From: Algoriphagus resistens
GTDB lineage: Bacteria > Bacteroidota > Bacteroidia > Cytophagales > Cyclobacteriaceae
Assembly (NCBI RefSeq): GCF_001442615.1
Contig: NZ_LMXN01000003.1
Span: forward strand, 1 to 64,000
DNA: 64,000 nt
Direction of reading: 5' to 3'
In this document: positions 37,308-46,512 of the stretch, in pieces
Position numbering within the stretch: the stretch's first letter is position 1
Layout: every line of letters starts with the position of its first letter
The notes under the pieces: generated by a model
Databases searched by the model: none
What the model saw: the letters and a program-made list of their open reading frames with translations, nothing else
What the model was told of the DNA's origin: nothing
Position numbers and translations under genes: made by a program

Positions 37308-38135
37308 TTAAACTTTCTGCAATATCAGCGCCGCCCAATTATCCTTGCTTTGCCGGGAAATTAGCTCCAATCCTAATGGCTTGGCACATTCAGTTAGATC
37401 CTCTATATCTTCTGTATAAAAGCCGCTTAACAATAAAACCCCATTTGCCTTCAGCAAATGGGCATAAATGCTCATTTCATCAAGCAAGACATTTTTGTTG
37501 ATATTGGCCAATACTATGTCAAACTCTCCTTGAGGATTTACTTCTCGGATCGTCCCCAAATCCATTCGGGTAGTCAAACCGTTCAAATCAAAATTCTCGT
37601 TGCCATTATTCACACACCAATCATCAATATCAAAAGCCTCCACTTCGCGGGCTCCAAGCAAATGTGCCATTACTGCAAGAATCCCTGTTCCTGATCCAAC
37701 ATCCAAAACCCTTTTTCCAAAGTGGTCTATCTGTCCCTGATGACGGAGCATTTGGAAAGTAGTTGCATGATGGCCGGTGCCAAAGGACATTTTGGGATTG
37801 ATTACTATCTCGTGCTTGAATTCAGGCTTACTTGGGTGAAAAGATGCACGAACGTACACCAAATTGTCCACAGCAATAGGATCGTAATTCTTCTCCCATT
37901 CCTCATTCCAGTTGACTTTCGGCATTACACCCTCTTCCAAAATGATCTTTGCATCATCCTGATACTTGGTGATCACTTCATCGAAAGCAGCGCGATCGAA
38001 ATCTGACTCCAGCGTATAAGCATCGATTCCCTCCTCAGTTTCGAGGAAGGAATCAAAGCCTGTCATGGCTAATTCAGCTATAAGGATTTCCCTGAATTGC
38101 TCCAGGCAGGTGATTTTAAACTCCAGGTAATCCAT
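37308..38135 (-). CDS. prmA: ribosomal protein L11 methyltransferase
   Basis: A 275-residue SAM-dependent methyltransferase that trimethylates ribosomal protein L11. It has MSFGTGHHATTFQML, the SAM motif VLDVGSGTGILAVMAHLLGA, and NINKNVLLDEM. The N-terminal ferredoxin-like domain is shorter than usual but present. Five bases separate it from tpiA upstream, so the two are co-transcribed. Confidence 0.94.
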   Translation of the reverse strand: MDYLEFKITCLEQFREILIAELAMTGFDSFLETEEGIDAYTLESDFDRAAFDEVITKYQDDAKIILEEGVMPKVNWNEEWEKNYDPIAVDNLVYVRASFHPSKPEFKHEIVINPKMSFGTGHHATTFQMLRHQGQIDHFGKRVLDVGSGTGILAVMAHLLGAREVEAFDIDDWCVNNGNENFDLNGLTTRMDLGTIREVNPQGEFDIVLANINKNVLLDEMSIYAHLLKANGVLLLSGFYTEDIEDLTECAKPLGLELISRQSKDNWAALILQKV

Positions 38136-38140
38136 TTTTC

Positions 38141-38902
38141 TTAGAAAGATTTGATAATATCTACGAAGTCACGTGACTTCAGCGACGCTCCACCGATCAA
38201 TCCGCCATCCACATCAGGTTTTGCGAAAAGCTCCTGAGCATTCTTTGGATTACAGCTTCCTCCATACAGGATTGAAGTATTGTCTGCGACGTCCTTGCCA
38301 TACTTGGAAGCAATGTGTCTTCTCAAGGCAGCATGCATATCCTGGGCTTCCTCAGAGCTGGCGGTTTTGCCGGTCCCTATCGCCCAAATCGGCTCATAGG
38401 CAATCACGATTTTAGAGAAATCCTCCGGACTCAAATCGAAAAGACCTTCTGTCAATTGAAATTTCACATTTGGTTCATGAGTTCCTGCAGTTCTGATCTC
38501 AAGAGATTCTCCGCAGCAGAATATTGGTGTCAGGCCATTTGCCAAAGCGATTTTAACTTTAGCGGAAAGCATCTCATTGCTTTCTTTGAAATATTCACGA
38601 CGCTCACTGTGACCGATAATCACATATTGTACGCCGAAGGAAGCAAGAATCTTTGCAGAAACTTCTCCCGTGAATGCACCAGCTTCCTTGTCGGAACAGT
38701 TTTGGGCTCCAATAAAAACGCCTTTTGCCTCTCCGATAAGCTTCTTAACCGGGAAAATATGTGGGAAAGGAGGATTAAGCACAGCGATAGCATTACCAGA
38801 ATGCTCGTCTTTGATCATGTTCAATATTTCGGAAGTAAGCGTCTGACCTTCTTCGAAAGTCATGTTCATTTTCCAGTTTCCGGCTACGATTTTCTTACGC
38901 AT
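38141..38902 (-). CDS. tpiA: triosephosphate isomerase
   Basis: A 253-residue glycolytic enzyme that interconverts dihydroxyacetone phosphate and glyceraldehyde 3-phosphate. AGNWKMN carries the catalytic Lys, VIIGHSERR the catalytic His, AYEPIWAIGTGKTAS the catalytic Glu and loop 6, and YGGSCNPKN the phosphate site. It is divergent from recX. Confidence 0.97.
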   Translation of the reverse strand: MRKKIVAGNWKMNMTFEEGQTLTSEILNMIKDEHSGNAIAVLNPPFPHIFPVKKLIGEAKGVFIGAQNCSDKEAGAFTGEVSAKILASFGVQYVIIGHSERREYFKESNEMLSAKVKIALANGLTPIFCCGESLEIRTAGTHEPNVKFQLTEGLFDLSPEDFSKIVIAYEPIWAIGTGKTASSEEAQDMHAALRRHIASKYGKDVADNTSILYGGSCNPKNAQELFAKPDVDGGLIGGASLKSRDFVDIIKSF

Positions 38903-38974
38903 AATCTGTTTTGAAAATTTAATAAGGTTTGATAAAAAAGAATCTAGGGATAATTTGGTCTAAAATTACGGAAA

Positions 38975-39484
38975 ATGTCCAGTTGGGGAAAATATAAGCC
39001 AAATGAGTCGCGAAAAAACTCCTGGTCGCAGGAAGAAGCTTTTGAAAAGCTCACAACCTTCTGCGCCTACCAGGATCGCTGTTCCTGGGAAATCCGGCGC
39101 AAGCTCCACGAAAAAGGCATTAAAGACGAACCCGCGGAAAAGTTGATTGCAGAGCTGATTGAAGAGGAATTTGTAAATGAAGAGCGATATGCCAGGTCTT
39201 TCGCCAGAGGTAAATTCAGGCTAAAAAACTGGGGCAAAACCCGTATACGTATGGAGCTAAAAATGCGGGAAATCTCCGAGGATCTCATCCGAAAAGGACT
39301 ATCAGAAATCGATCCTGGTGAATACTATGACACTCTTTTAACTCAGACTGAGAAAAAGTGGGAAAGCACGCACGAGTCTGATACCTACAAAAAGAAATTC
39401 AAAGTCACGCAGTATTTGATGAACAAAGGGTTTGAGATGGATCTGGTGAAGGAAGCTGTGGAGAGTTTAATTAGTGATCAGTAG
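38975..39484 (+). CDS. recX: RecX regulatory protein
   Basis: A 169-residue helical protein with the three-helix RecX repeats (FCAYQDRCSWEIRRKLHEKG, LIEEEFVNEERYARSFARGKFRLKNWGKTRIRMEL). RecX modulates RecA filament growth. recA is not adjacent. The gene faces tpiA across a 72-base gap. Confidence 0.9.
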   Translation: MSSWGKYKPNESRKNSWSQEEAFEKLTTFCAYQDRCSWEIRRKLHEKGIKDEPAEKLIAELIEEEFVNEERYARSFARGKFRLKNWGKTRIRMELKMREISEDLIRKGLSEIDPGEYYDTLLTQTEKKWESTHESDTYKKKFKVTQYLMNKGFEMDLVKEAVESLISDQ

Positions 39485-39633
39485 TCAGTCGAAATTGTGA
39501 GTCCATGAGTGCAGGTCCAGATTTGGCGCAAGCCAGACTTATGCCTTTATCCATGCAGACTTCAATTATTTTAGTCCCAAGTCAAGATACCTTGAGCCTA
39601 CTATGTTTTAGACCTTCGACTATAGTCTTCTGA

Positions 39634-41100
39634 TCAGTTTTTAATCATTTCACTCATAATTTTTGCCGAAAGCAGGCAAAGCGGAATTCCTCCTCCCGGA
39701 TGTACAGAACCTCCGCAGAAATACAGATTTTTTATTGAGGAAGAATAATTCGCATGGCGTAGAAAAGCTGAAAACTTATTATTTGAGCTATTGCCATAAA
39801 GCGCTCCCTGAGCGCTGGAAGTTTTGGATTCAATGGTTCTCGGATCTAAAATCTCCTCTACTTCAATCAAAGATTCAACATCAGTTTTGAGTATTCTATT
39901 CAGCTTGTGGAGTATATTTCTTTTGGCCTCAGCTATCATTTCATCCCAATTCTGTCCCTGATTATTAGGGACATTGATCATCGTAAACCAATTCATACAG
40001 CCCGGCGGAGCATCCTCATTTTTGTGGGTAGAAGTAATATTGAGATAGATCGTGGGATCGTTGAAAATCCTCCCGCGCTTGAAAATGTGCTCAAATTCCA
40101 TTGGATAATTATCTGTAAAGAAAATAGTATGAAGATCCAGTTCAGGAAAATCCCGCTTGATTCCCCAATAAAAAATCAGTGCAGAACTTGACTTAGGCTG
40201 GTTGAGCAATAGTTTAGGTTGCTTTTGATCTTTTAGAATAGTCTTATAGGCATTGACCATATCCATATTATTGACCACGATCTCTGCAAAGTGATCAATT
40301 TCTCTTACCCGTATTCCGATAGCTTTCCCATTCTCGACAAGCACCTGATCTACTTTTTCCCCAAAATGATAGTTCACTCCAAGTTCTTCAGATAATTTAT
40401 AGAGACTTTGAGTAATGTCAACCATTCCTCTCTTAGGAAAAAATGCACCTATATTGAATTCGAGATGAGGAATGATATTAAGAGTAGCAGGAGTTTCAAA
40501 AGGATTTGAACCGTTGTATGTCGCATAGCGGTTAAATAGCTGCACCAATTTAGGATGGGAAAAATGCTTTCTGTTTGCCTCATTCATAGTGGAGAAAATT
40601 CCCAATTTCCCCATTCTCATGTAAGACTTAAGTGCCTGTGGATTTGTCCAGGTATCTAGCTTGTGAAGGGAGCGATTCATAAATAGCGGTGACAAGCTAT
40701 TGTAAATAAATGCTGATTGTTTTAGCGCATCCTCAATATTGGATGCAGGTTCTCCCAATTTTGCCTCTACTTCTTCTGCAAAGCGATTTAGATCTGAATA
40801 TGCTTTCAATCTCGTACCATCTTCCCAAAAGTATTGACTGATCACATCGAGTCTTTCATAGTCAAAATGATCTTTCGGTTTTTTGCCAGCCAACTGAAAC
40901 AACTCATCCACTTGCTCAGGTAGCGTAAAGAGTGAAGGGCCGGCATCAAAGCGATAGCTCCCTAAACGGATTTCGTTCAGCTTCCCACCAGGGTAAGAAT
41001 TAGCCTCAAAAACCTCCACCGAATAGCCTTTGACAGCTAACCGGATTGCCGCGGCAATTCCCGCGATTCCCGAACCGATGATAATTGCTTTTCCAGTCAT
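39634..41100 (-). CDS. crtD: carotenoid desaturase of the CrtD/CrtI family
   Basis: A 488-residue FAD-dependent desaturase. The dinucleotide-binding site is AIIIGSGIAGIAAAIRLAVKG, followed by PGGKLNEIRLGSYRFDAGPSLFT (about 36-60). The C-terminal FAD motif is CGGSVHPGGGIPLCLLSAKIM. The AGPSLFT sequence and overall form match the CrtD branch (1-hydroxycarotenoid 3,4-desaturase) better than phytoene desaturase, in line with flexixanthin or saproxanthin-like pigments of this group. No other carotenoid genes are nearby, so the exact substrate is inferred. Confidence 0.82.
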   Translation of the reverse strand: MTGKAIIIGSGIAGIAAAIRLAVKGYSVEVFEANSYPGGKLNEIRLGSYRFDAGPSLFTLPEQVDELFQLAGKKPKDHFDYERLDVISQYFWEDGTRLKAYSDLNRFAEEVEAKLGEPASNIEDALKQSAFIYNSLSPLFMNRSLHKLDTWTNPQALKSYMRMGKLGIFSTMNEANRKHFSHPKLVQLFNRYATYNGSNPFETPATLNIIPHLEFNIGAFFPKRGMVDITQSLYKLSEELGVNYHFGEKVDQVLVENGKAIGIRVREIDHFAEIVVNNMDMVNAYKTILKDQKQPKLLLNQPKSSSALIFYWGIKRDFPELDLHTIFFTDNYPMEFEHIFKRGRIFNDPTIYLNITSTHKNEDAPPGCMNWFTMINVPNNQGQNWDEMIAEAKRNILHKLNRILKTDVESLIEVEEILDPRTIESKTSSAQGALYGNSSNNKFSAFLRHANYSSSIKNLYFCGGSVHPGGGIPLCLLSAKIMSEMIKN

Positions 41101-41205
41101 GGGTTTTTGTTCTAACCTCTAAACTAGCAAATTTTATAAAAGTTAAAGTTCCTGTAGCAGACCCATGATTTTCTTCGTAAGGGTAAAGTGCCTAACTGCT
41201 TTTTT

Positions 41206-41559
41206 ATGAAAAACTTACTACTCCTTTCTCTCTTTGCTCTTCTATTTATTTCTTGTGAAAAACTTGATGAACCCGATATTTTGGGCAACTACATTAATAC
41301 TCCCGAAGGGTGCAATCCCGGAGAAAATCCTGAGTTTAACTGTAGCCGATTAATTATACTCTCTGCCGGGGGAGTTGCTGAAGTTTTGTATGGCGGTGAT
41401 ATTTTTTCGCGGACTTCCTACAAGATTAAAGGGGATAAAATCAAAATTGAGAAAAATGATCAGTTCGGTTTGAATCTGACCTTCAAAAAGCTAGAGGATG
41501 GGTCGCTTAGAGAGGAAGGGGATAACACTATTTGGGTGAAGCAAGAGGATATCCCCTAA
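41206..41559 (+). CDS. small lipoprotein, paralogue 1
   Basis: A 117-residue lipoprotein from ATG 41206 (MKNLLLLSLFALLFISC). The mature part starts EKLDEPDILGNY and has TPEGCNPGENPEFNCSRLI, a lipocalin-like short beta protein with two further cysteines. It is clearly related to the protein at 42134-42472 (same signal peptide, EKLDEPDILG, PEGC, NPE, TTYKI-type strands). Function unknown. It ends five residues past the paralogue's WVK terminus, just before an orphan frame. Confidence 0.75.
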   Translation: MKNLLLLSLFALLFISCEKLDEPDILGNYINTPEGCNPGENPEFNCSRLIILSAGGVAEVLYGGDIFSRTSYKIKGDKIKIEKNDQFGLNLTFKKLEDGSLREEGDNTIWVKQEDIP

Positions 41560-42100
41560 GGCCGGAAATGTGGAACCTGTCATTATTCCTGGAGAAAACG
41601 CTGGCGGCAATAGGACATGCGATGAGGTGGCAGCATATTTTGGTTCTCCTGGATTTGACTTTACAACTGGTAAATTCGATTACAATGGGGGATTTTCGGG
41701 AGCCTTCCCTGAAGGTTTTACAATTGAGACGGATGGCACAAATGTGAGTTGGAGCTTTATACCTCCTCCTGGCTTTTGCCTTAAATCTATCGCTTTTATA
41801 GTTAAAGGCAGCATTGGCGCAAATGTTTACAACTATGGTCCTGGTATTTATGAGGATTATGGGTTTACTTCACCCGAAAATGCCAGTGGAGATGCTGCTT
41901 GCCTTCGCAATCTTAGAGTATGCTACACACTCAGAGAATGTGTTGTAGAGGAAGAGAAATGCTATCAGGAAGAGACTGCCTGGGCATCTGGAAGTCGATA
42001 TGTGGCAAGAGGGAATTGGGCTACCTATGCTTCTTTCCCATGGCTTCAAAGGCAACCTTATGAATTCAGGAATAACATCATTGTAGCGAAATTGTTTTAG
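41540..42100 (+). pseudogene. orphan extracellular-type domain lacking signal peptide and ATG
   Basis: An open frame of about 186 codons that begins right after a stop at 41537-41539 and has no ATG; the first usual start codon is GTG 41570. It reads NRTCDEVAAYFG, SIAFIVKGSIGANVYNYGPG, FTSPENASGDAACLRNLRVCYT and CYQEETAWASGSRYV. This pattern is typical of secreted Bacteroidota proteins, yet no signal peptide precedes it. It is in the +1 frame relative to the lipoprotein before it. It may be a truncated gene left by rearrangement, or the second half of a frameshifted fusion. Confidence 0.5.
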
Positions 42101-42133
42101 TAATCGTACTTATAGTACACTTAATTCTTTTTT

Positions 42134-42472
42134 ATGAAAAACCTACTCCTACTTTCTGCACTGGGATTTATATTCTTTTCCTGCGAAAAACTAGATGAAC
42201 CGGATATATTAGGCACCTATTCTTATATCCCCGAAGGTTGCATCCCAGGTGACAATCCTGAACTAAACTGCGGCAGTTTTATCACTTTATCTGCTGATGG
42301 CGTAGCCGATATCTTGCCCAGTGGTGATATAGTCTATAGAACTACCTACAAAATCAGAGGTGAGAAAATAATCGTAGCAAAGGCTGATGAAGTTATCGAT
42401 CAGATAATATTTCGCTATATGGATAATTCTACTCTTCGAAATGAACGGGATGGAGCCTTATGGGTCAAATAA
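42134..42472 (+). CDS. small lipoprotein, paralogue 2
   Basis: A 112-residue lipoprotein (MKNLLLLSALGFIFFSC, Cys17) related to the protein at 41206-41559. It shares EKLDEPDILG, PEGC and a DNPELNC segment, and ends ALWVK. The pair arose by tandem duplication around the orphan frame at 41540-42100. Function unknown. Confidence 0.75.
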   Translation: MKNLLLLSALGFIFFSCEKLDEPDILGTYSYIPEGCIPGDNPELNCGSFITLSADGVADILPSGDIVYRTTYKIRGEKIIVAKADEVIDQIIFRYMDNSTLRNERDGALWVK

Positions 42473-42660
42473 AGGATGCTCCTCTGGACTTGGAATCCAG
42501 AGGTTTTAATAGTAGCATTTCCAATCATTCCTAAACCAACCCGAGAAGTCGTTGCTGAAGTTAAAATTGTGGAATTAAAATCTTAAGCTTTTGCTTCGGG
42601 ATTGCAAACCTGAGAAGCCAAAATGACTATTGTGGATAGTTCAATAAGGCTGTATAACTC

Positions 42661-44127
42661 TTACAGCTTCTCGAAAATCCTTCTAAAACTCGTGGCTTCA
42701 GCGATCCTTCCATGAAGTTCGTCGATAGGTACTCGCTCCTGCTCGGTAGTATCTCGATGGCGGATAGTCACGGTATTGTCTTCCAAAGTCTGGTGATCGA
42801 CAGCGATACAGAATGGCGTTCCGATCAGATCCTGACGTGCGTAGCGCTTACCGATAGATGCCGCATCTTCGTAGATAATATTGAAATCATACTTTAATAG
42901 TTCAACGATCTCTTGTCCTTTCTCAGGCAAGCCGTCTTTCTTCGTGATAGGAAGGATAGCCGCCTTCACCGGTGCAATTGATGGATGAAGCTTCAAGTAA
43001 GTTCTGCTTTTCTCCCCTGTATTCTCTTCTGTATAAGCATTGCAAAGTGTCAACAAGAACAAGCGGTCTGCTCCGATGGACGTCTCGATCACATAAGGGA
43101 TGTAATTCTGATTCACTTCCGGATCGAAATACTGCTGCTTCTTTCTGGAGAATTCCTGATGGGATTTCAGGTCAAAATCCGTTCTGGAGTGGATTCCTTC
43201 CACTTCTTTAAAACCAAAAGGGAAGTCAAATTCGATATCCATTGCCGCATTGGCGTAGTGGGCAAGCTTCTCATGGTCATGCTTTCTCAGTTTTTCTTGA
43301 GGAATTCCCAGTGCCAAATGCCATTTCATTCTGGTCTCTGCCCACTTCTGATACCACTCCAGCTCGGTGCCGGGGCGCACGAAGAATTGCATCTCCATCT
43401 GCTCAAATTCTCGCATACGGAAGATAAACTGACGGGCTACAATCTCATTTCTGAACGCTTTACCGATCTGTGCAATTCCGAAAGGAACCTTCATTCTTGC
43501 AGTTTTCTGCACATTCAGGAAGTTGACAAAAATCCCCTGGGCCGTCTCAGGTCTCAGGTAAATCGTCGTAGAATCCTCAGCTACAGAACCCACTTGAGTG
43601 GAAAACATCAAATTGAACTGACGGACTTCGGTCCAGTTAGTAGTACCACTGATCGGACATTTGATACCTTCATTCACGATCAAATCCCTCACGCCGGCAA
43701 GATCTTCTGCTTCCAGCAATCTCGCCAAAGCACCTGTCAGTGCATTCGCTTTTTCTATATCTCCAGCTCTTTCGAAAACTGCAGCATGCTCTTCAACGAG
43801 TACATCAGCACGGTAACGCTTCTTCGAGTCCTTGTTGTCAATCATTGGGTCATTGAAGCTATCCACGTGACCGGAAGCCTTCCAGGTAGTAGGATGCATA
43901 AAAATAGCCGCATCGATCCCCACTATATTGTCTTGTACCCGCGTCATTGTTTCCCACCAAAGACGTTTCAGGTTGTTTTTCAATTCGACACCATAAGCCC
44001 CATAATCATACACCGCCTGTAAGCCATCGTAGATCTCGGAACTTGGGTAAACAAATCCATACTCTTTGGCATGGGAAATAATATCTTTCAATTGCGCGTT
44101 TTCCGCAGGAGTTTCAGTTTTTGCCAT
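42661..44127 (-). CDS. glyS: glycine--tRNA ligase (alpha-2 type)
   Basis: A 488-residue class II aminoacyl-tRNA synthetase of the single-chain dimeric type. Motif 2 is visible in FGIAQIGKAFRNEIVARQFIFRMREFEQMEMQFF and motif 3 in IETSIGADRLFLLTL. The C-terminal anticodon-binding domain starts near PVKAAILPITKKDGL. It charges tRNA-Gly in the cytoplasm. A -7 box lies five bases before the start. Confidence 0.96.
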   Translation of the reverse strand: MAKTETPAENAQLKDIISHAKEYGFVYPSSEIYDGLQAVYDYGAYGVELKNNLKRLWWETMTRVQDNIVGIDAAIFMHPTTWKASGHVDSFNDPMIDNKDSKKRYRADVLVEEHAAVFERAGDIEKANALTGALARLLEAEDLAGVRDLIVNEGIKCPISGTTNWTEVRQFNLMFSTQVGSVAEDSTTIYLRPETAQGIFVNFLNVQKTARMKVPFGIAQIGKAFRNEIVARQFIFRMREFEQMEMQFFVRPGTELEWYQKWAETRMKWHLALGIPQEKLRKHDHEKLAHYANAAMDIEFDFPFGFKEVEGIHSRTDFDLKSHQEFSRKKQQYFDPEVNQNYIPYVIETSIGADRLFLLTLCNAYTEENTGEKSRTYLKLHPSIAPVKAAILPITKKDGLPEKGQEIVELLKYDFNIIYEDAASIGKRYARQDLIGTPFCIAVDHQTLEDNTVTIRHRDTTEQERVPIDELHGRIAEATSFRRIFEKL

Positions 44128-44132
44128 AGGCG

Positions 44133-44140
44133 CAAAAATA
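44133..44140 (-). promoter_or_regulatory. -7 box abutting glyS
   Basis: TATTTTTG on the minus strand ends five bases before the ATG, predicting a leaderless transcript. No TTG at the normal -33 distance was seen. Confidence 0.45.
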
Positions 44141-44244
44141 GGGAAAATGAATGAATCCTCGCAGAAAAATCAAAGTCTTAGAGTTTATCAAAACACCATG
44201 CAACTAGCATAATGCGGAAAAATCATTTATAATAAGAGTAACTT

Positions 44245-44807
44245 AAATTCTGATGCCAGTTATGAAGATTTTTCAACTTTTTCAGATGGAAAGATGAACC
44301 AGTTTACCTTCATCCCCCAAATAGGATTTACACTCAACAACAACCGGATTTTGGGGTATATGGAAATGTGTCTGCCTCGAAACCATCTCTGAAAAAATCA
44401 CTAGACTGGGGAGGCGCTACTTCTGTATACTATTCCCAAGGAAACGAAACTGATGGGGGAGAAGTATTTACAAGAAAATAGATACCCTTCAGCGAGCACT
44501 TTTCGGCTTTCGGGGAGGTGAGTATTGCGCAGGCCGCATAAAAACCTTAACTCTAACAAAAAGTGTTTCTGGAAAAACCGCAACTACTGACGAGTCAGAA
44601 GGGAAGTATACTGTATTTCAAGGCTTCTTCCTTGCAGGTCTTACTTACTTTTCTAAAAATTGGCCGGCTACGGAACTTTCAACCAACCTGGTCACTTTAA
44701 CGCACTCAGATAATATAATTGCAGACTCAAATTCAAATTCCTTCGATTTTGGTCTGAATGCATCCGCCATCAATCTCGGCGTCTCCTTCTTTTTAAACAA
44801 TATGTAA
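44245..44807 (+). pseudogene. broken outer-membrane beta-barrel protein gene
   Basis: The stretch between glyS and the next gene holds pieces of one barrel protein in different frames: NQFTFIPQIGFTLNNNRILGY near the start, then SLDWGGATSVYYSQGNE, then FSAFGEVSIAQAA, and last a frame of about 80 codons with YFSKNWPATELSTN and INLGVSFFLNN before the stop at 44805-44807. The order and alternating aromatic strands match porin-family (OMP_b-brl) proteins of about 200 residues. Several stops and at least two frame changes show it is decayed. Confidence 0.7.
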
Positions 44808-44824
44808 AAATCCCTGAAAACATT

Positions 44825-44856
44825 AAAAGGCCAACCCGTCGCTGGGCTGACCTTTT
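44825..44856 (-). terminator. rho-independent terminator of the His-rich barrel gene
   Basis: On the minus strand AAAGGTCAGCCC pairs with GGGTTGGCCTTT through all twelve positions if G-U pairs are allowed, followed by TTTT-type sequence. It lies 23 bases after the stop of the gene at 44879-45316. Confidence 0.7.
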
Positions 44857-44878
44857 GGTTGTTGGTGGTTCTATTGTT

Positions 44879-45316
44879 TTACTTAAAGGTATATTTCACT
44901 CCAATCCCCCCTCTGAGGTAGGAATGGGAATGATTTGCTATTACTGGTGCGGCTTCTATCAAAAAACCCAGATTTTTGGTATTAAAAGGCTTGATCAGTA
45001 CGCCCACCGGGATAGCCACATAAATATCATTATGGTCGTCATGATGCTTGTGATGATGATCCCCCAGTAGGCCCAATCCTGCTCCCACATAAGCATTGAC
45101 CTCACTTTTCCTTACGAAATTATAGCCTCCCATCAGCTCCAGACCCAAGTCATGACCGATACCAAGTCTGGCTTCTCCGAAAAATTCTTTATCAGTATCC
45201 GTGCCTACGGTAATAAAAGTATCAGAAGTCTGGAAATTGATCCCTACTGATACTTGCGCCTTAGAAATGGATATAAAAGCAACTAGAGTAAATGCTAATA
45301 AGAAAACTTTTTTCAT
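44879..45316 (-). CDS. small outer-membrane beta-barrel protein with His-rich loop
   Basis: A 145-residue protein with a signal peptide (cleavage near SKAQ). It has alternating strand patterns (GLELMGGYNFVRK, VNAYVGAGLGLL, LRGGIGVKYTFK) and a C-terminal aromatic-rich end, typical of a small eight-strand barrel. A loop reading GDHHHKHHDDHND (about residues 85-97) is very rich in His and Asp and could bind divalent metals. Function unknown. Confidence 0.7.
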   Translation of the reverse strand: MKKVFLLAFTLVAFISISKAQVSVGINFQTSDTFITVGTDTDKEFFGEARLGIGHDLGLELMGGYNFVRKSEVNAYVGAGLGLLGDHHHKHHDDHNDIYVAIPVGVLIKPFNTKNLGFLIEAAPVIANHSHSYLRGGIGVKYTFK

Positions 45317-45339
45317 GTGTTTATATTTTGATTTTTATA

Positions 45340-45407
45340 GGTCACATGGAATCTCGCACGATGAATAATCATCCCGGTGTGTGTCGCTTACGGCATGCTC
45401 GATTCCA
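45340..45407 (+). repeat. REP-like repeat, copy A
   Basis: About 68 bases matching the complement of 16733-16800 with about 11 differences. GGAATC (45349-45354) and GATTCC (45401-45406) form the outer stem, with GCA and TGC inside and a conserved GTGTGTGTCG centre. It lies just upstream of the His-rich barrel gene. Confidence 0.7.
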
Positions 45408-45435
45408 TAGTTATTAGAAATATTTCTAATACTAT
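45407..45435. repeat. 29-base near-perfect palindrome
   Basis: ATAGTTATTAGAAAT faces ATTTCTAATACTAT; the arms pair fully apart from one extra T. It touches the REP-like repeat and lies 28 bases after the stop of the oxidoreductase gene on the minus strand. It may be a transcript end or part of the repeat. Confidence 0.55.
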
Positions 45436-45463
45436 ATCCCAAGAAAGAGCCAAACTTATATTA

Positions 45464-46510
45464 TTACCAACCTCCCTCTTCTTTAGAAATTCTCCGACCT
45501 TCTTCAGCACTTATAAAAGAGGCTTCAATAATCTTCAAAACGCTGATGGCCTGAGCTATGGTGATGTCCAGAGTAGTTCCTTTCAAGATCGCATCGGCGA
45601 CGTTCTGATACAGGACTCTGTAATTGCCGGGAATGGTTTCATAGGGCTTTGTTTCCTCATTGAGGAAAATTTCTCCCCACTTCTCCTCAGTTTCCACACC
45701 CCACGATGATCCTTCAGGCTTTTTGCCCGCCTTGAAAGCTGCTTCTTGAACATCCAGCCCAAACTTCTGATACGCCCCTTTTTTTCCCAATAACAAAAAC
45801 TTTGGAGTAGGTGCATTCACCAAGGCGCCCGCTGTCACTCTGGCTTTGAGCGAACCGTAATCCAGAATAATATCAAAATAATCATCTGCTATAGCTCCTC
45901 CCCGCTGTTTACGGATATCCGCCTGAATCCAATTTGGTAAACCAAAAAGCAATACTACCTGATCGATCAAATGTGACCCGAGATCAAATGTGATTCCATT
46001 TCCAGGCACTTCCATTTCCCGCCAGTTCTCCGAAACATCCGGACGGAAACGGTCAAAATGAGATTCCAGATAAACCAGATCTCCCAAGTCCCCTTCACGC
46101 ACTAATTTCTGCAAGGTCATAAAATCCCCATCGTAACGGCGGTTATGAAAAATAGAACAAATCAAACCCTTCTTTTCAGCTAGCTTATTTAGCTCTGCCG
46201 CCTCATGAGAAAATATTGTAACAGGCTTATCTACCACCACATGCTTTCCTGCTTCCAGACACTGCATCGCCATAGGAAAATGAAATTCATTTGGAGTAGT
46301 AATCACAAGTAGGTCAGCAGCGTCTGCAGCCAGCAATTCTTGCAAACTTCTATACGTAGTCACGCCAGCATACAATTCTTCACATCGATTGGTACGGCGC
46401 TCCACAGAAGCTACAAGCTCAAGGTCAGGACAAACATCAATAAGTGGTGCATGCATTTTTTCAGCTACTGAGCCAAAGCCAATAATGGCAGTTTTAATAG
46501 TATTCCCCAT
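45464..46510 (-). CDS. Gfo/Idh/MocA-family oxidoreductase
   Basis: A 348-residue NAD(P)-dependent oxidoreductase. The Rossmann start is TAIIGFGSVAEKMHAPLID, and VVDKPVTIFSHEA is the family's EKP-type motif with Asp in place of Glu. FDLGSHLIDQVVLLFG is the substrate-domain motif with catalytic His. Members act on sugars, inositols or biliverdin; the substrate here is not readable. Its start lies two bases from the response regulator stop, so it may belong to the same transcript. Confidence 0.88.
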   Translation of the reverse strand: MGNTIKTAIIGFGSVAEKMHAPLIDVCPDLELVASVERRTNRCEELYAGVTTYRSLQELLAADAADLLVITTPNEFHFPMAMQCLEAGKHVVVDKPVTIFSHEAAELNKLAEKKGLICSIFHNRRYDGDFMTLQKLVREGDLGDLVYLESHFDRFRPDVSENWREMEVPGNGITFDLGSHLIDQVVLLFGLPNWIQADIRKQRGGAIADDYFDIILDYGSLKARVTAGALVNAPTPKFLLLGKKGAYQKFGLDVQEAAFKAGKKPEGSSWGVETEEKWGEIFLNEETKPYETIPGNYRVLYQNVADAILKGTTLDITIAQAISVLKIIEASFISAEEGRRISKEEGGW

Positions 46511-46512
46511 AA

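Noticed and set aside
42985-44022. Long open frame (345 codons) on the plus strand inside glyS
   Set aside because: It is antisense to glycine--tRNA ligase, whose motifs are unambiguous; no known protein features in the mirror frame.
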